Source: Plumapathes pennacea (lineage: Eukaryota; Cnidaria; Anthozoa; Antipatharia; Myriopathidae). Taken from it: a stretch of DNA of 64,000 bases. The notes below the pieces were generated by a model. It was not told the origin of the DNA. It ran no database searches and was given only the letters and a program-made list of their open reading frames with translations. A program made the position numbers and the translations under genes. The number at the start of each line of letters is the position of its first letter. Position 1 is the stretch's first letter. The stretch lies in NCBI GenBank assembly GCA_964036295.1, contig OZ038464.1:26685008-26749007 (forward strand), written 5' to 3'. This document shows, piece after piece, positions 29,401 to 41,400 of the stretch.

Positions 29401-32400
29401 GCCGCCTTCCTACAGCAGAAACTTAGACTTGCCTGAAAATCTCAGGGTAAGATTTGAAATTGTTCCGCAACTTTTTCCCCTTTTATTGAGCTGGTTCAAA
29501 ACTAGACCATAGTGCCCGAACCGACATCCATATAGTAGACATGACCTACAGTACTGCCTGTTCAATGCTCTTTGGTTGTGAAGTCGATCTACAACCAAAG
29601 TTTCTAACTAAGATGTTACCCAGTCTAATTAAACCCTAACCCAAATCAATCTTTACCTAACTTTCTTTGGCTTTAATTATAAATGCCCTATTGAATGCCT
29701 CGTCTTTGGTTTCTCAACTTGACTGCTTTTATTCATCAGGCGCTGATCAGACCAATAGCGATGCTGCTCCCGGATTCGGTGTCGGTGCTGGAGGTCTGGC
29801 TTACGTGTGGCGGTTTTACTGAAGCAAAAGCCCTTGCTCAGAAAATCTCTACATTCTTCAAACTAGTTAGCGAACAGGTAATGGCCATGGCTGTGAAAAT
29901 CTGTAGAGTTACTTTGAACACCCATAAGCATCAATGTGCGTCTCTTTAAATCCCCGAAGTTTTACTCACAATGAAATGCAAAGGCATTTTTAGGAGGGCA
30001 AAACTACTGTTGTGAATGCCAAGTGGAATGAAAGAGAACGTTGCTGTGCCTTATACTTTATGCAACGCAACTCTATGATTTGCTATACTATTCTGTGCTA
30101 TTCCAAACTGTGTTTCGCTACATTGCTACGCTTTGCTGTTATGCTGTGCTCTGCTAAGCTTCTTGAACTGTGCTGAGCTATACTAAGTTGTGCTATTCGG
30201 TGATATGCTTCGTAACGCTGTACTATGGTCCAGTATAGTGCGATACTGCTTAGTACAACATTTTATTTTCTCTGTTGCTTAGTATAATTGTGGGCGTTAT
30301 TCACTTATTACGTATCTATATAATCTTCGCTATTGTTTCAGCTATAAGCTCTATAGCTCTTCACTCAGCGACATATGTTAGCAAATCCCTTTCTACTCAT
30401 GTTGTCGATCAACAAATAAAACTAACTTTGTTTTACTCCAGCTGTATTCTCAGGATCAGTACACCTGCAGTCTTCGCGGCATGAGGTCCTTGGTGAGCCA
30501 GGCTGGTGCCCAGCTGTGCAAGGAGCTGGACAAGAAGCGAACACCCCTGCTGACCTCCATCAATGAAGCGCCCTCCAATGCTGAGCGCCACACGGAAGGT
30601 CGGTTACGTCACATAACATAGTCCCTTGGTACCTGTTGTATGTATTACATCGCTAAATTGCATCTGTAATCAATTCATGGACAGGGTATTGACGGGATAA
30701 TGTTCGCGCTTGTTCTACGAGTCTACGTAGTCTATAATGGAGATGTTGAGTAAATGATCATTGCTTTCTACTCTGGGTTTAGGTGTTCTCGATTAAGTTA
30801 ATCCACGATTAACCAAATTCCTTTTCAGTCTCTTGGTGAATAAAATTCCCAATTCCATTCAAATCTAATTGAAGTGCTAAGCTCCCAATTCAAGAACTGT
30901 TTCAGTATCCAGGCTTGTAAACGGAGATAAAATTAAGGCGTAATGGAATCCAGAATTAGGGTAATCGCACCTCGAAAAACTGAGGTCGACTGGTTGCATA
31001 TTTTCTTTTATGTAGCACTTGACCAGTTACCTTTTTTGTGTTCAAGTCAGCCATTGCGGTACTACATGTATGTGTGGCTTTCGAGCAGTGTCCTTTTCCT
31101 GTTTTTCTCCATTGAGTCAACCATCGTGGTACGATGTGTGGGTTTCGAACAATTCTCTATTTCGGTTTCTCATTTTTGTTTTCTTCTTTGGTCGTAACAG
31201 AACGTGAAACCCGCAGTCCGTTTCTGGAGAGCATGGAGCGACGCCAGACGGAAGAGAACTCAGTAGTTAGTGCGCTGTTTGCTCATTTTGGGAAGAAGCT
31301 GTTGCCGGAGGACCGCGAGTTGTTCTCGCAAGTCGTAGACGACGTCTTTGTGCACAGCGTCCTCATGTCGGCGAACAGTGATGGCGACCCTCGGTTAGTG
31401 AATGAGGTGAAGGAATACTTTCAAGCTCACGGGCTTCACCACAAGCCAGAGATCATTGCGAAGGTACGTTTTCCGTGAGAGATTTAGGGCCTTGTCATTG
31501 CCTTTTGCTGCTTCTGTTTCAAAACAAGGTTTAGTGCAAAATCTTTCATGTGAAAGCGAGTCAGCGGCAAAAGGCAGCTCGTAGTGCATTCACAGAGACA
31601 AAGAAAGATGTGTCAAAGCTTATGTCTTTGTAAGTAGCGCTATTTTTGTACCCTAGGTCTTGCAACTACACAGAAGCCTGCTGACGAACCAGTCCGTGGT
31701 ATTGTTGGGGCCTTCAGGGGCCGGCAAGACTACTCTGTACCAGGCTCTGGCTGGCGCGATCAACAACCTCAACAATCAAGCTGCGGTGAGCACCAGGCCC
31801 CGTCGGCTAACGGTGTCCGAGCGCCGGATCAGTACCCAGGTTCCTCCTACCTCTGCTGCCAAAACAGGAGCTCGTGAAATTCCTTGGCCTCGTGTCGATT
31901 TGACAGTGACGTTTCCAAAATCGCTCACTTGCGAGGAGGTGGGTTGTGTCGCTGTTTATTGAATTTGGTATGAGGTTATCCCCGAGCTTTGCAAGGGGTT
32001 TCTAAACGTGACGCCATATTATCGGCTGACTGTTCGTCAGCCAGTCAGTCGTGGGGCAGTTACAACACTTCATACTGTGACAAGGGGGTGGTGTGGTGTA
32101 TTTTTGTGTTGTGATATGTGTGCGAGGGGAGCGTACAGTGTGGTGTGATGTAGTATGTGGTGTGGTACGTGTGCGATGAGGTGAAGTGAGGTGTGGTGTA
32201 ACGTGTGGTGAAGTTGTAGTATGATGTGATGTGGTGTGGTGTGGTACGTAATGAGGGTCAGATGTGGTGTGTGCGATGAGGTGAAGTGAGGGGTGGTGTA
32301 ACGTGTGGTGAAGTGAAGTGAAGTGTGGTGTTGTAAAGTTCCTCTTTTTCTCTTAGCTCTTTGGCAAGAAAAATCCGGACAGTCAGCTTTGGATCGACGG

Positions 32401-35400
32401 CTTGATATCCAAGTACCTGCGAGACTCGACTCTCATAAACGACACCGCAACAGAAGCGCTGGCGAGTCAGGCGACAGACAAACAACGCCTGTCCCGCGGG
32501 ATCGTCCTGTCCCGTGTGGACAGATGGCTGGTGCTGGACGGGCCGATGAGCGGCACGTGGATGGACAGCATGGGATCTCTATTGGACACAACCAGGAAGC
32601 TGTCTCTGCTGAACGGTGATACACTTGCACAGCCAGGTAAGTGCGGCTTGAGTGGCAACTGGACTGACAGGCGTTGCGCTTTTTGTAGTGTTGTGGAGCA
32701 CTCAGTGTTGCAAGACTTCCACAAACAATGGGAATAATTGCAGTTTTTAATTACAGTAAAACCCCGCTAAGTCGAACTCCCAAGGAAAACGAGAAATAGT
32801 TCGAGATAGCGGGACTTCAGGTTAGCCGATAGTAAATGACTGAAATGGGAATCCAAGGAAAATGGGTTTGAGTTCGAGATAGCGGAGAGTTCGAGTTAAC
32901 CGAGTTCGAGTTAACCGAGTTCGAGTTAGTGAGGTTTTACTGTAGTTTATAGGACTGACACGCATATGCAGCTCAGTAAAACTGTCCACAGCAGTCTTTC
33001 TGAAGACTATTCTCACCCGTACAATCATGCTTGACGAGCAATTCTCACTGCATCACCCATACATTTCCTTCGGTCCTAAATTGTGAGAGAACCTGTTTGA
33101 GAGGACACAGCACAACTGTCCGTTTTCCTTTTTCTCAAAGACACAGTTACCCTGTTGTTCGAAGTGTCCGACTTGGCCAACACTTCTCCCGCCATGGTGG
33201 CGCGCTGTGCGGTTGTTCACTGTCCAGAGAATCTTGTTGGGTGGAAACCGATCTTCAGGACTTGGCTCAAGGGCGCTCACGCCAAGTGGGATGTGTCCAA
33301 TCGAAGGTAGGTACAAGACCAACAGGATTACAGTCAACTCCCTCTTAACGGACACCTCTCTGAGACGGACACCTGATAGGAGCGGTCCCTGTCGTTTCTT
33401 CACTCATTTACTCTAACTGAACTTTCTTTGAGACGGACACCTCTCTAAAACGGACAGTTGGGGCTGGTCCTGAGCGTGTGTCCGTCTAAGAGAGTTGATT
33501 CTATACAGCAATTAAATGACCATTATAAGGGTTGCTGGGCGCTTTCTCTTACAGCTTAGAAAATAAAATGTATGTTAGTTGATTACGAGAATTCAAATAT
33601 CACCTCAGCTGGAGAACTATGTACTAATAAGCGAAACAATATGATATTTAGAGCTGGACTAATATTTGTGGCAGGAACAGTGTGGTGCAAGTCCACGTCA
33701 ATACAGCCGAGAGTTTAGGTTGACCTCACGGTGCTCCACATCTCTCTGAACTTTCTGTGTTTTAGTTTGGGGATCATTTCCTGTCTGATGGATCACGTGG
33801 TTGACTCAAGCCTGGACTTCCTGAGTGAACACTGTTGTCACGTTATGAATGTGGACTCCAGGTTCCCGCCGCGCAAAGCAACACGTGGTCTCCATGAGGT
33901 GCAAACACTTCTGCGACTTCTGTCGGCTATCTTTGATAGGTGGGTAAAGCTGGTTGCGTTCATTACTGGCTTGGTAGTTTTTGGAAATGTCGATTAAATG
34001 ACATTATATTTCACCCACACTTTTCTTTCTTCACCCTACACCTTGTTTACATTCGTTTGCTTTTTCTCTCTTCCGTCCTTCCCTTCCCCTCTTTCCCTTT
34101 CCCTCCCTCTGTTATATATCTTTGTCTGTATCTTTGTCTATGTGTCTCTCTCACACACTCTTTGAGTCCCTCTCTCTCTCAGCCTTCTTCTTATAATCTT
34201 ATATGTTATACCTTATTTTCTGCAACTTTGATCATTCTTGTTTCTTACTATGAAGATGCCAGAAGACCCAACTCACGCATTAAAACTGTACTAGTCGTTG
34301 GGCTTATCAATAAGCTAATCTATGTTAATCTCTAGTTCGGTAGGTGTTTTAGGCGTATTTCTGTGAACGTGTCTTTACTGGCGGGAGTAAAACTGATGAT
34401 AATGACTCTTGCAGTATAGACATAGTGTAGCATTGTAAGGCTTTTTTTTCTGGGCAGGCACATTCTCCGTGAGGACGAGGATCGTGCAGTGCAGATCATG
34501 AAGCAAAAGCAGCGGCAGTCCGTGAGTTCTCTGAGCAGCAGACAAAGTTCTGGTCTCGCAGCGAGCGACACCAGCAGAGTTATCACAACTTTTGCATTCG
34601 CCTTCATCTGGGCCTTTGGAGGCCACCTGCACGACAGGTGAGGTGTCTTTGTGTATCATGTCCGGTTATATTTAGTGTGTTGTGCTTGAATATGTGACGT
34701 GGATTTGTTCAGAATGCTAACTTCATTTAGCGGACAACAGGTAATTTCCAGTCCTTGAAAAATAAAACTATTGCCCTTGAGAAGTCCTTGAATTTAATTT
34801 GAAAGTGTCGTACGAACCCTGGTACAGTGAGACACGTACGTTGTACCCTGTGCCTGATGCCTTCCGTTTTTGATGAAGTCGATGCACTCTTTCAACAGGT
34901 CGTCAGAGAAGTTTGATGAGCACGCACGTGCCGTACTGTCGTCTGGCCCGTACTCTCTGACCATCCCTCCTGAGGGAACCGTGTATGACTACTACCTGGA
35001 TTTCAGCAAAGGCCAGCTGATGAAGTGGCAGGACAGACCAGGCGCTCAGAACAGAACCTTGTCTTCTTCTTATACTGTGGTTCCTGAGGTAAGAAACTAT
35101 TTCACTCCCAAGCTCAGAATACAACTCCCTTCAACCAATCAAGAAGTGTGTGGATGATGTAATGACAATTTATTGACCAATCAGAAGTGTGTGGCTGATG
35201 TAATGACAATTTATTGACCAATCAGAAGTGTGTGGCTGATGTAATGACAATTTATTGACCAATCAGCAGTGTGTGGCTGATGTAATGACAATTTATTGAC
35301 CAATCAGAAGTGTGTGGCTGATGTAATGACAATTTATTGACCAATCAGAAGTGTGTGGCTGATGTAATGACAATTTATTGACCAATCAGAAGTGTGTGGC

Positions 35401-38400
35401 TGATGTAATGACAATTTATTGACCAATCAGAAGTGTGTGGCTGATGTAATGACAATTTATTGACCAATCAGAAGTGTGTGGCTGATGTAATGACAATTTA
35501 TTGACCAATCAGAAGTGTGTGGCTGATGTAATGACAATTTATTGACCAATCAGAAGTGTGTGGCTGATGTAATGACAATTTATTGACCAATCAGCAGTGT
35601 GTGGCTGATGTAATGACAATTTATTGACCAATCAGAAGTGTGTGGCTGATGTAATGACAATTTATTGACCAATCAGAAGTGTGTGGCTGATGTAATGACA
35701 ATTTATTGACCAATCAGCAGTGTGTGGCTGATGTAATGACAATTTATTGACCAATCAGCGTTCAGTTATTCCATACTGTATGATATGCATCTCTGGCAAG
35801 AGATTGAAAATGAGAAAATCCAAGTTGATCACTCGCTCAAGTGACCGGGTTAAGGACAGCAAGTGATCAGAAATTTTCAACAATTAACTTGTGGGTTATA
35901 CCAAGACCCGCGCGCGCGCGCACTTATATACAGCAGTAGACGTATGTATGCGTTTCAGTATAGATTGTTCGTCGTGTTGTCTGTTGTCAAACAATTACAG
36001 AAGAAAATATGTTTTCCTTTCGAGTCCATTTGTTCAAGGATTTTTGTTATTAAAGTTGAAAAAATGCTGAAAATAACAAAGACCGTTCTAATCCAACATG
36101 GCCGCCACGTCTTGATTTATCAAGCTGCGAGGCACGCATAAAATTATGTCTTTTTTTTTTTATTTGTGGACGCTGATTGGCTGCTAATCGATCACATGGC
36201 TAGTTCAGCACTCATTCTGTTGATTTTGTGTTGTTTCAGGTGGACCGATACTTCTTCCTACTGGACTTGTTAATCTCAGCTCGTCAGCCAGTTCTGTTGG
36301 TCGGCAATCCGGGGGTGGGAAAATCTTCCCTTATTCAGGTAAAAACGATGTTGTTGACTCGTGTTGTGCATCGGTAATGGCGTGTAGAATACACAAGAAA
36401 ACAGCGTTGTTTATGAAAGCGACTCCATAGCTGCCTCCCACACTTACCCACACATCTCCTTTACCCACACATCTCCTTTACCCACACATCTCCTTTACCC
36501 ACACATCTCCTTTACCCACACATCTCCTTTGAAAGAAACATTTTCTTCTTGTAGAGGTGTGTAGCTGTTATAGAAGTGAATGCAACAACAGCTTTCTCTA
36601 CGTAGCACTTTTGTGTTGGGTAGAGAAGTTAATGTATAATAATGAATACTAGTGAAAATGAAGCAACTCAAGTAGTTATGAAGAAAGACATCTTTGCGAA
36701 CCTTGTGGAGCTGCGAGTTTTTGTTTTTCAATAATGCATGGACTTCGAAGTGGTCTGAACTTACGGTTTGGACAAAGATCTAACCTCCAATCGATACTAA
36801 CTTTTGCGATAATTTTGAAAACATTTGTTTGTCGTGCAGAACCTCGTGAATCCTCGATACAGCTACACTCGCCTGGCAATGTCCCGCGGCCTGACGTCCA
36901 GGCTACTACAAGAAGCCATAGAAGACAAGTTACAGCAGATACAGCGACGAGAGATGAAACAGTTGGCAGCCCAGCAGAACCTACACGACGGCTCCGGTCG
37001 AAACCTGCCACATTTGAAGACCAGACCTCAACTGATGTTCTTAGATGACCTGAACTACGCGGGAGCTGATGCGCATGGCAACATGCCGCCACTGGAACTG
37101 CTACGGCAAATCTTGTCTCAAGGTACGGTAGGACGGTTCTTCAATCAGTGAGTTTCATCAATCCATAACCAACGTCATTGTAGTTCCACTCACAGAGTTT
37201 GTTAGAGAACATATTCAACCGACCGGATACCTAAGGAATTTGCAATTGGTTTTACTTGGAAAGACTAATCAGTATTGTGGGCAAACACAATCGCCACTTG
37301 CTTCGTGATAAGCCAGAAAATCACATGAAAACACAACTGTTTATTCCTGATTGGGCGAGAGGTTACGGTACGACGTAATTCTTATTGGTAAGGCAGGCTT
37401 CGATTCGTGCTTCAACCAGTCGACAAGGCGTAGTCAAACCAGAATGAAAGCGGTGCCTACCGCCATAATTTATTCACACTTAGAGGAGAATGATTTTGCC
37501 AATCAAATTAGCCTTCAGAAAGTGATCTCTGCTGGCAGATAGTATTTGTGACTTTCTCCCCAGTTTGTGTTTTACTTTATAGACGTCGACCTAACTAAGC
37601 ACGATCTGCGCTTCAGGTGTCGTGTTTGACAAAGAAAGGCAACACTACCGTCAGGTTCAGCAGCTCCAGTTCATTGCTACAGCGGTACCGCCCGGGAGCA
37701 CGTGCGCAGGCGGGGGCATAGCCAGCCAGCCAATCAGCGCTCGTCTATCCAGGCTCATGACCGTCATCTCGTTCTTTCCACTGCCCGTGGACACACAGGA
37801 GGGCATCTACTCCTCCGTGTTCCAGGCCTGGCTTGAAGAATTCCCGGCGTATTCACTGACACATCACGAGTTACTGGCCAAGGTTCGGATGTCACTCTTT
37901 CTTCGTTCCTCCTTCTCTCTTTTCTCTGTTTGTCTGTCTGTCTTTCCCTCTGCTTCCTTCCTTCCTTCTACTTCTTCCTTTTCTTTTCTCCTTTTGTTCA
38001 TTTGTCTTGGCTTACTCGCAAGTTGACGCACGTGTTTCACCGTTTGGCCACTCATGGCAAGTCTGCTTTCACAAACGTGCGTCGACTTACATCGACTTGC
38101 GAGCGCGTTTGGTCAGGGCTTTAATGCCAGTTCTTTTATTGTGAAATCTGATTTTGCCTTCAGTTCATGTCCTCACGTGGTTTCATCTGTTATTTCAGAA
38201 ACTAGCCGCGGCGTCGGTGAAAATGTTCGGCAAGATCTGTGAAGAGCTGCGGCCATCCCCACTTCACCCGCACTTTCTCTTCTCTCCACACGAACTTTCG
38301 CGTGTCGCACAAGGAATGGCGCTGTTCTCAACTCGGTCACGTGGTCGACCTCGGCCTCGCATCAGGAGGCGTGGTGCTGGGCGTGGTGATGGGGGTGAAG

Positions 38401-41400
38401 AGAAGGGGGCAGGATCTTTTGGCGTCAGCAGAAGTGATCCTAATGTCTCCAGCAGAAACCGCAACAAAAAGAGTAGTGTTTTGTCTTCAAGTCAAAGGTT
38501 AGTCCAGTGACCTAAAATTCATGATTGGGGGCATTTTGTAGTTGCGGCTGTTGCCGTCGTTGTCGCGGATACATTATTATTATTGAGGAATGCTTTCTCT
38601 GGTTTTTTGTTTTTATTTACTTGTTTACCCCTGTGAACTGCAGCTGGCCGGCGCTGGTTGGAGAGGACAGTATCACGACAGTCAAAACCCCTGCAGTCAT
38701 CTCCCCCTTGATCCGTTCGCTGGTTCGCTTGTGGTGTCACGAAACTGTTCGTACGTACAGCGACCGCCTACTGACTGAGGAACAGAGGTATTGGTTTTCC
38801 ACGCTGTTAAATGAGCAGGTAGAGGAGTGTTTCTGCACCGGGAGCTCAGAGTCCAAGGACTATCTGGTGCTGGAGAAACATGAAGAGCCGGAGCACGTGT
38901 TCCAAGGTAAGTTCGGTCGTGAGGAGCCGAGGAGCTCGTAGCTTGGCAGAGAACGTAACTCTAGCCGTTGTTGACTTATTGATTGTATCACCTACAAGTG
39001 GACGATGGATACACTAAAGGACGTTTAGTCTTACACTGAGAAATTTGTTCAGCAACTTGTTTCGAAACGGCGTTGTGGCACAAGTCGCTGACGCACTGTA
39101 CAGTGTAACATGTTTAACTCCTCTGCAACTCGCCTCGCAACATTGGTTCAATTTGAACTCAGCTCTACTTTTCGCAACGATTACAGGTTTTAGCTCGCGT
39201 TGCGCAGTGTAATACGGCCTCTCCAGAAGCGTATCCCACATTTTTTGTCTTGCTGAGGGCTGCATTTAATTGTGTCTAGTCTGGAACAGGAACTGCTGTC
39301 ATAACCTGCACAGTGCTTGTTCTAGGGATGGGTTTGTTTTAGATTATTTTGAAGCTCTCATTCAGACGCCGTGAACAACCAACTCGGGTCATTTTTTGTC
39401 CACAGCAAAACTTGTTTGACAGAATCCGTGATCATGAAGTATTTGACAACCAGACTATGCCCAAAACTCTAGTCTCGACTATGAATTTAGACAAACACAT
39501 AATTCATCAAATGTTTTGGACTTTGCAGACGTTACTAGCGATGCTGTCAGAGTGAGTCCAGGTGCCAGTGCTCCTCCGCCAACAAGAGAAGAGGAGGGGA
39601 ATGAAGACGAGCCGTTAGTTTACCCGGGAGACTCAGTAGAAGATCCAGAATTTCCGGATGGAAGTACCACAAGTGACGATGAAGAGTCAGTAGTATCGGC
39701 TGATAGAGCAGAAGCAGATGGTAAGCATGATACACAGGCTTTATTTGCTGTCTCTCTTTTCTTTCCTTCTTTACTATTTTTTCCTGTGTGTAGTCTTATG
39801 TCTTTACGTCTGATTTAGAATTTCTGTAATTCTTCCTTTTCAAGGCGGTCACTGAAGAAATCCAGACGTTTTCGTCACACAAACGCGCACGCACGCACAC
39901 GCAAATACACGCAAGCACTTGCAACACAGCGAGACACAGTATAACGGCACTCTGTCTATTTCTGTCTTTTTCTCCCGCTCGCTTTGTATCTGTGATTTCG
40001 CTCTGTATGTGCAACTGTCCCTTCTTCGTATATGTGATTTTTCTGTTTTTCATTTCGCATTTACTCGATTCCTTCGTCTTGATTTTTTGTTAGTTAAATT
40101 ACTTGTTGCAGCTCCAAGTCGTCCATTCACTTGAAATAAACAATGAACGTGATCCATCCACAGTTGTCGAACCGACTGACACGGTGGAGACAGCTGAAGA
40201 TGAGGGAAACCGACCTCTGACAACACCAAAACCTGACGAAGAACACGAACCCGCCTCAAACACGAACGAAGACGAGGAGACAGCGCCAGACCCTTCCACG
40301 GCAAGATCAAACCAAGAGAGCCAGCCCGGCCGCTCCAAGGTCACCTTCGACGATATTAGTGGCGACGGCTACGATAAGAATTACGACGGGCCATTGATTA
40401 GTCTCGAACAGCTGTCGCTACCTGGCGAAGACCTCACGGAGATCGTATTCTGTAAGCATTTCAACGTGTCTCTGTCTGGTTCGGTGTGGAGCGCAAGTGA
40501 TGCGGCCAGTCGGAGCTACGTGGAGTGTGCGGACGCCATTTTGGAGCAGGGTGTGGGCCGGTGTCTTGAGTCTTACAACAGCCAGGCTGTGAAGGGGAAC
40601 AACTTAAAGAAGATCGACCTGGCCACGTTCAGACAAGTGCTGCACCACGCCTCGCGGCTCAGCCGGGCATTGGTAAGTGATACGTCGAGGCCTGGGCCAT
40701 TCAATAGATATTCACACGTGCAGTTTACAAGTTGGACCGTTATTGTAACACCTCTTAGCGGACTTTAATCTGATGAGTATGACATCAGTCTAAAATGTTT
40801 GAGATACAGATCTCGAATTCTCAATTGTAGCAGTATTTAGTCAAAGTGTATTTATCGTATTGTGTATTTTCAGGCAACACCAGCTGGCCACGCGTTGCTG
40901 TTGTCCTGTCAGGGGTGGGGTAGGAGGACTCTGACACGCTTAGCTGCTCATGCCGCTGGTCTCAAGGTAAAGTGCATGTTTTGCGCGATTACAGTTTGGT
41001 CTTTAGATGTCAAGCTCATACGTGTGACGCCGAATTTTTGCTGATCAGAATTGAAAGAATACCTGTCGGTATACTTCATCTGCAGTCCTGGTCAAAAGTG
41101 TTGGGAAACTTAGCAATGTATCTGATAATTATGACACTTTGACCCTTCCCGTCCCCCTCCCCCCATACAATGTTGACTGAGTGTGCTCAAAGTGCCTTTA
41201 TGCAACATTGTATGGGAGGGGGGAGGGTTAAGGAACCGCTTTTGTTGTTAAAAATAGTGTAATTTTGAAAAATAGCATTTTTTCAGAGTGTCCCACATAC
41301 TTTTGACCAGGATTGTAGCTACTGTATGTATAGTTCGAGCTTCTGCGCCCTGTATCATGTTGAAAAAAAAAAAAAAAAAAAAAAAAAAACTTTAGGAGGT

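Larger units (their letters stand above)
30442..35088 (+). other. DNHD1: DNHD1-like exons 25-32: AAA2 and entry to AAA3 (residues 2047-2608)
   Basis: Exons: 30442-30598, 31201-31463, 31657-31938, 32357-32636, 33147-33306, 33766-33939, 34458-34637, 34899-35088. AAA2 keeps a perfect P-loop GPSGAGKTT (about 2204-2212) and a Walker B LVLDG with its Asp near 2341, although the residues after it (PMSGTWMDS for the usual DIDPMWIES) are partly changed. [19 protein letters not shown] and the following [11 protein letters not shown] match the standard end of AAA2. [13 protein letters not shown]...SSEKFDE matches the start of AAA3. Before the AAA2 P-loop, exons 25-26 carry the [13 protein letters not shown] block. 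[13 protein letters not shown] Ser-rich patch sits in exon 31. Confidence 0.85.
36240..38497 (+). other. DNHD1: DNHD1-like exons 33-36: AAA3 (residues 2609-2924)
   Basis: Exons: 36240-36338, 36840-37122, 37617-37882, 38199-38497. AAA3 is the best preserved nucleotide site: P-loop GNPGVGKSS (about 2630-2638) and Walker [10 protein letters not shown] (Asp about 2710-2711), then [13 protein letters not shown]. The sensor block [22 protein letters not shown] matches the usual AAMGPPGGGRN..TPR block, with clear changes. [12 protein letters not shown] ends the module. After it, exon 36 continues in frame into an Arg-rich then Ser-rich stretch (about 2869-2924) that ordinary dyneins lack, ending at a good donor (GTTAGT). 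In active dyneins AAA3 gates motor activity, so this could be the main working site left. Confidence 0.85.

Noticed and set aside
40115..40163. Alternative exon 39 acceptor at TTGCAG (40,112)
   Set aside because: Joining exon 38 there in phase 1 leads to a stop after a few codons; the acceptor at 40,163 keeps the frame.
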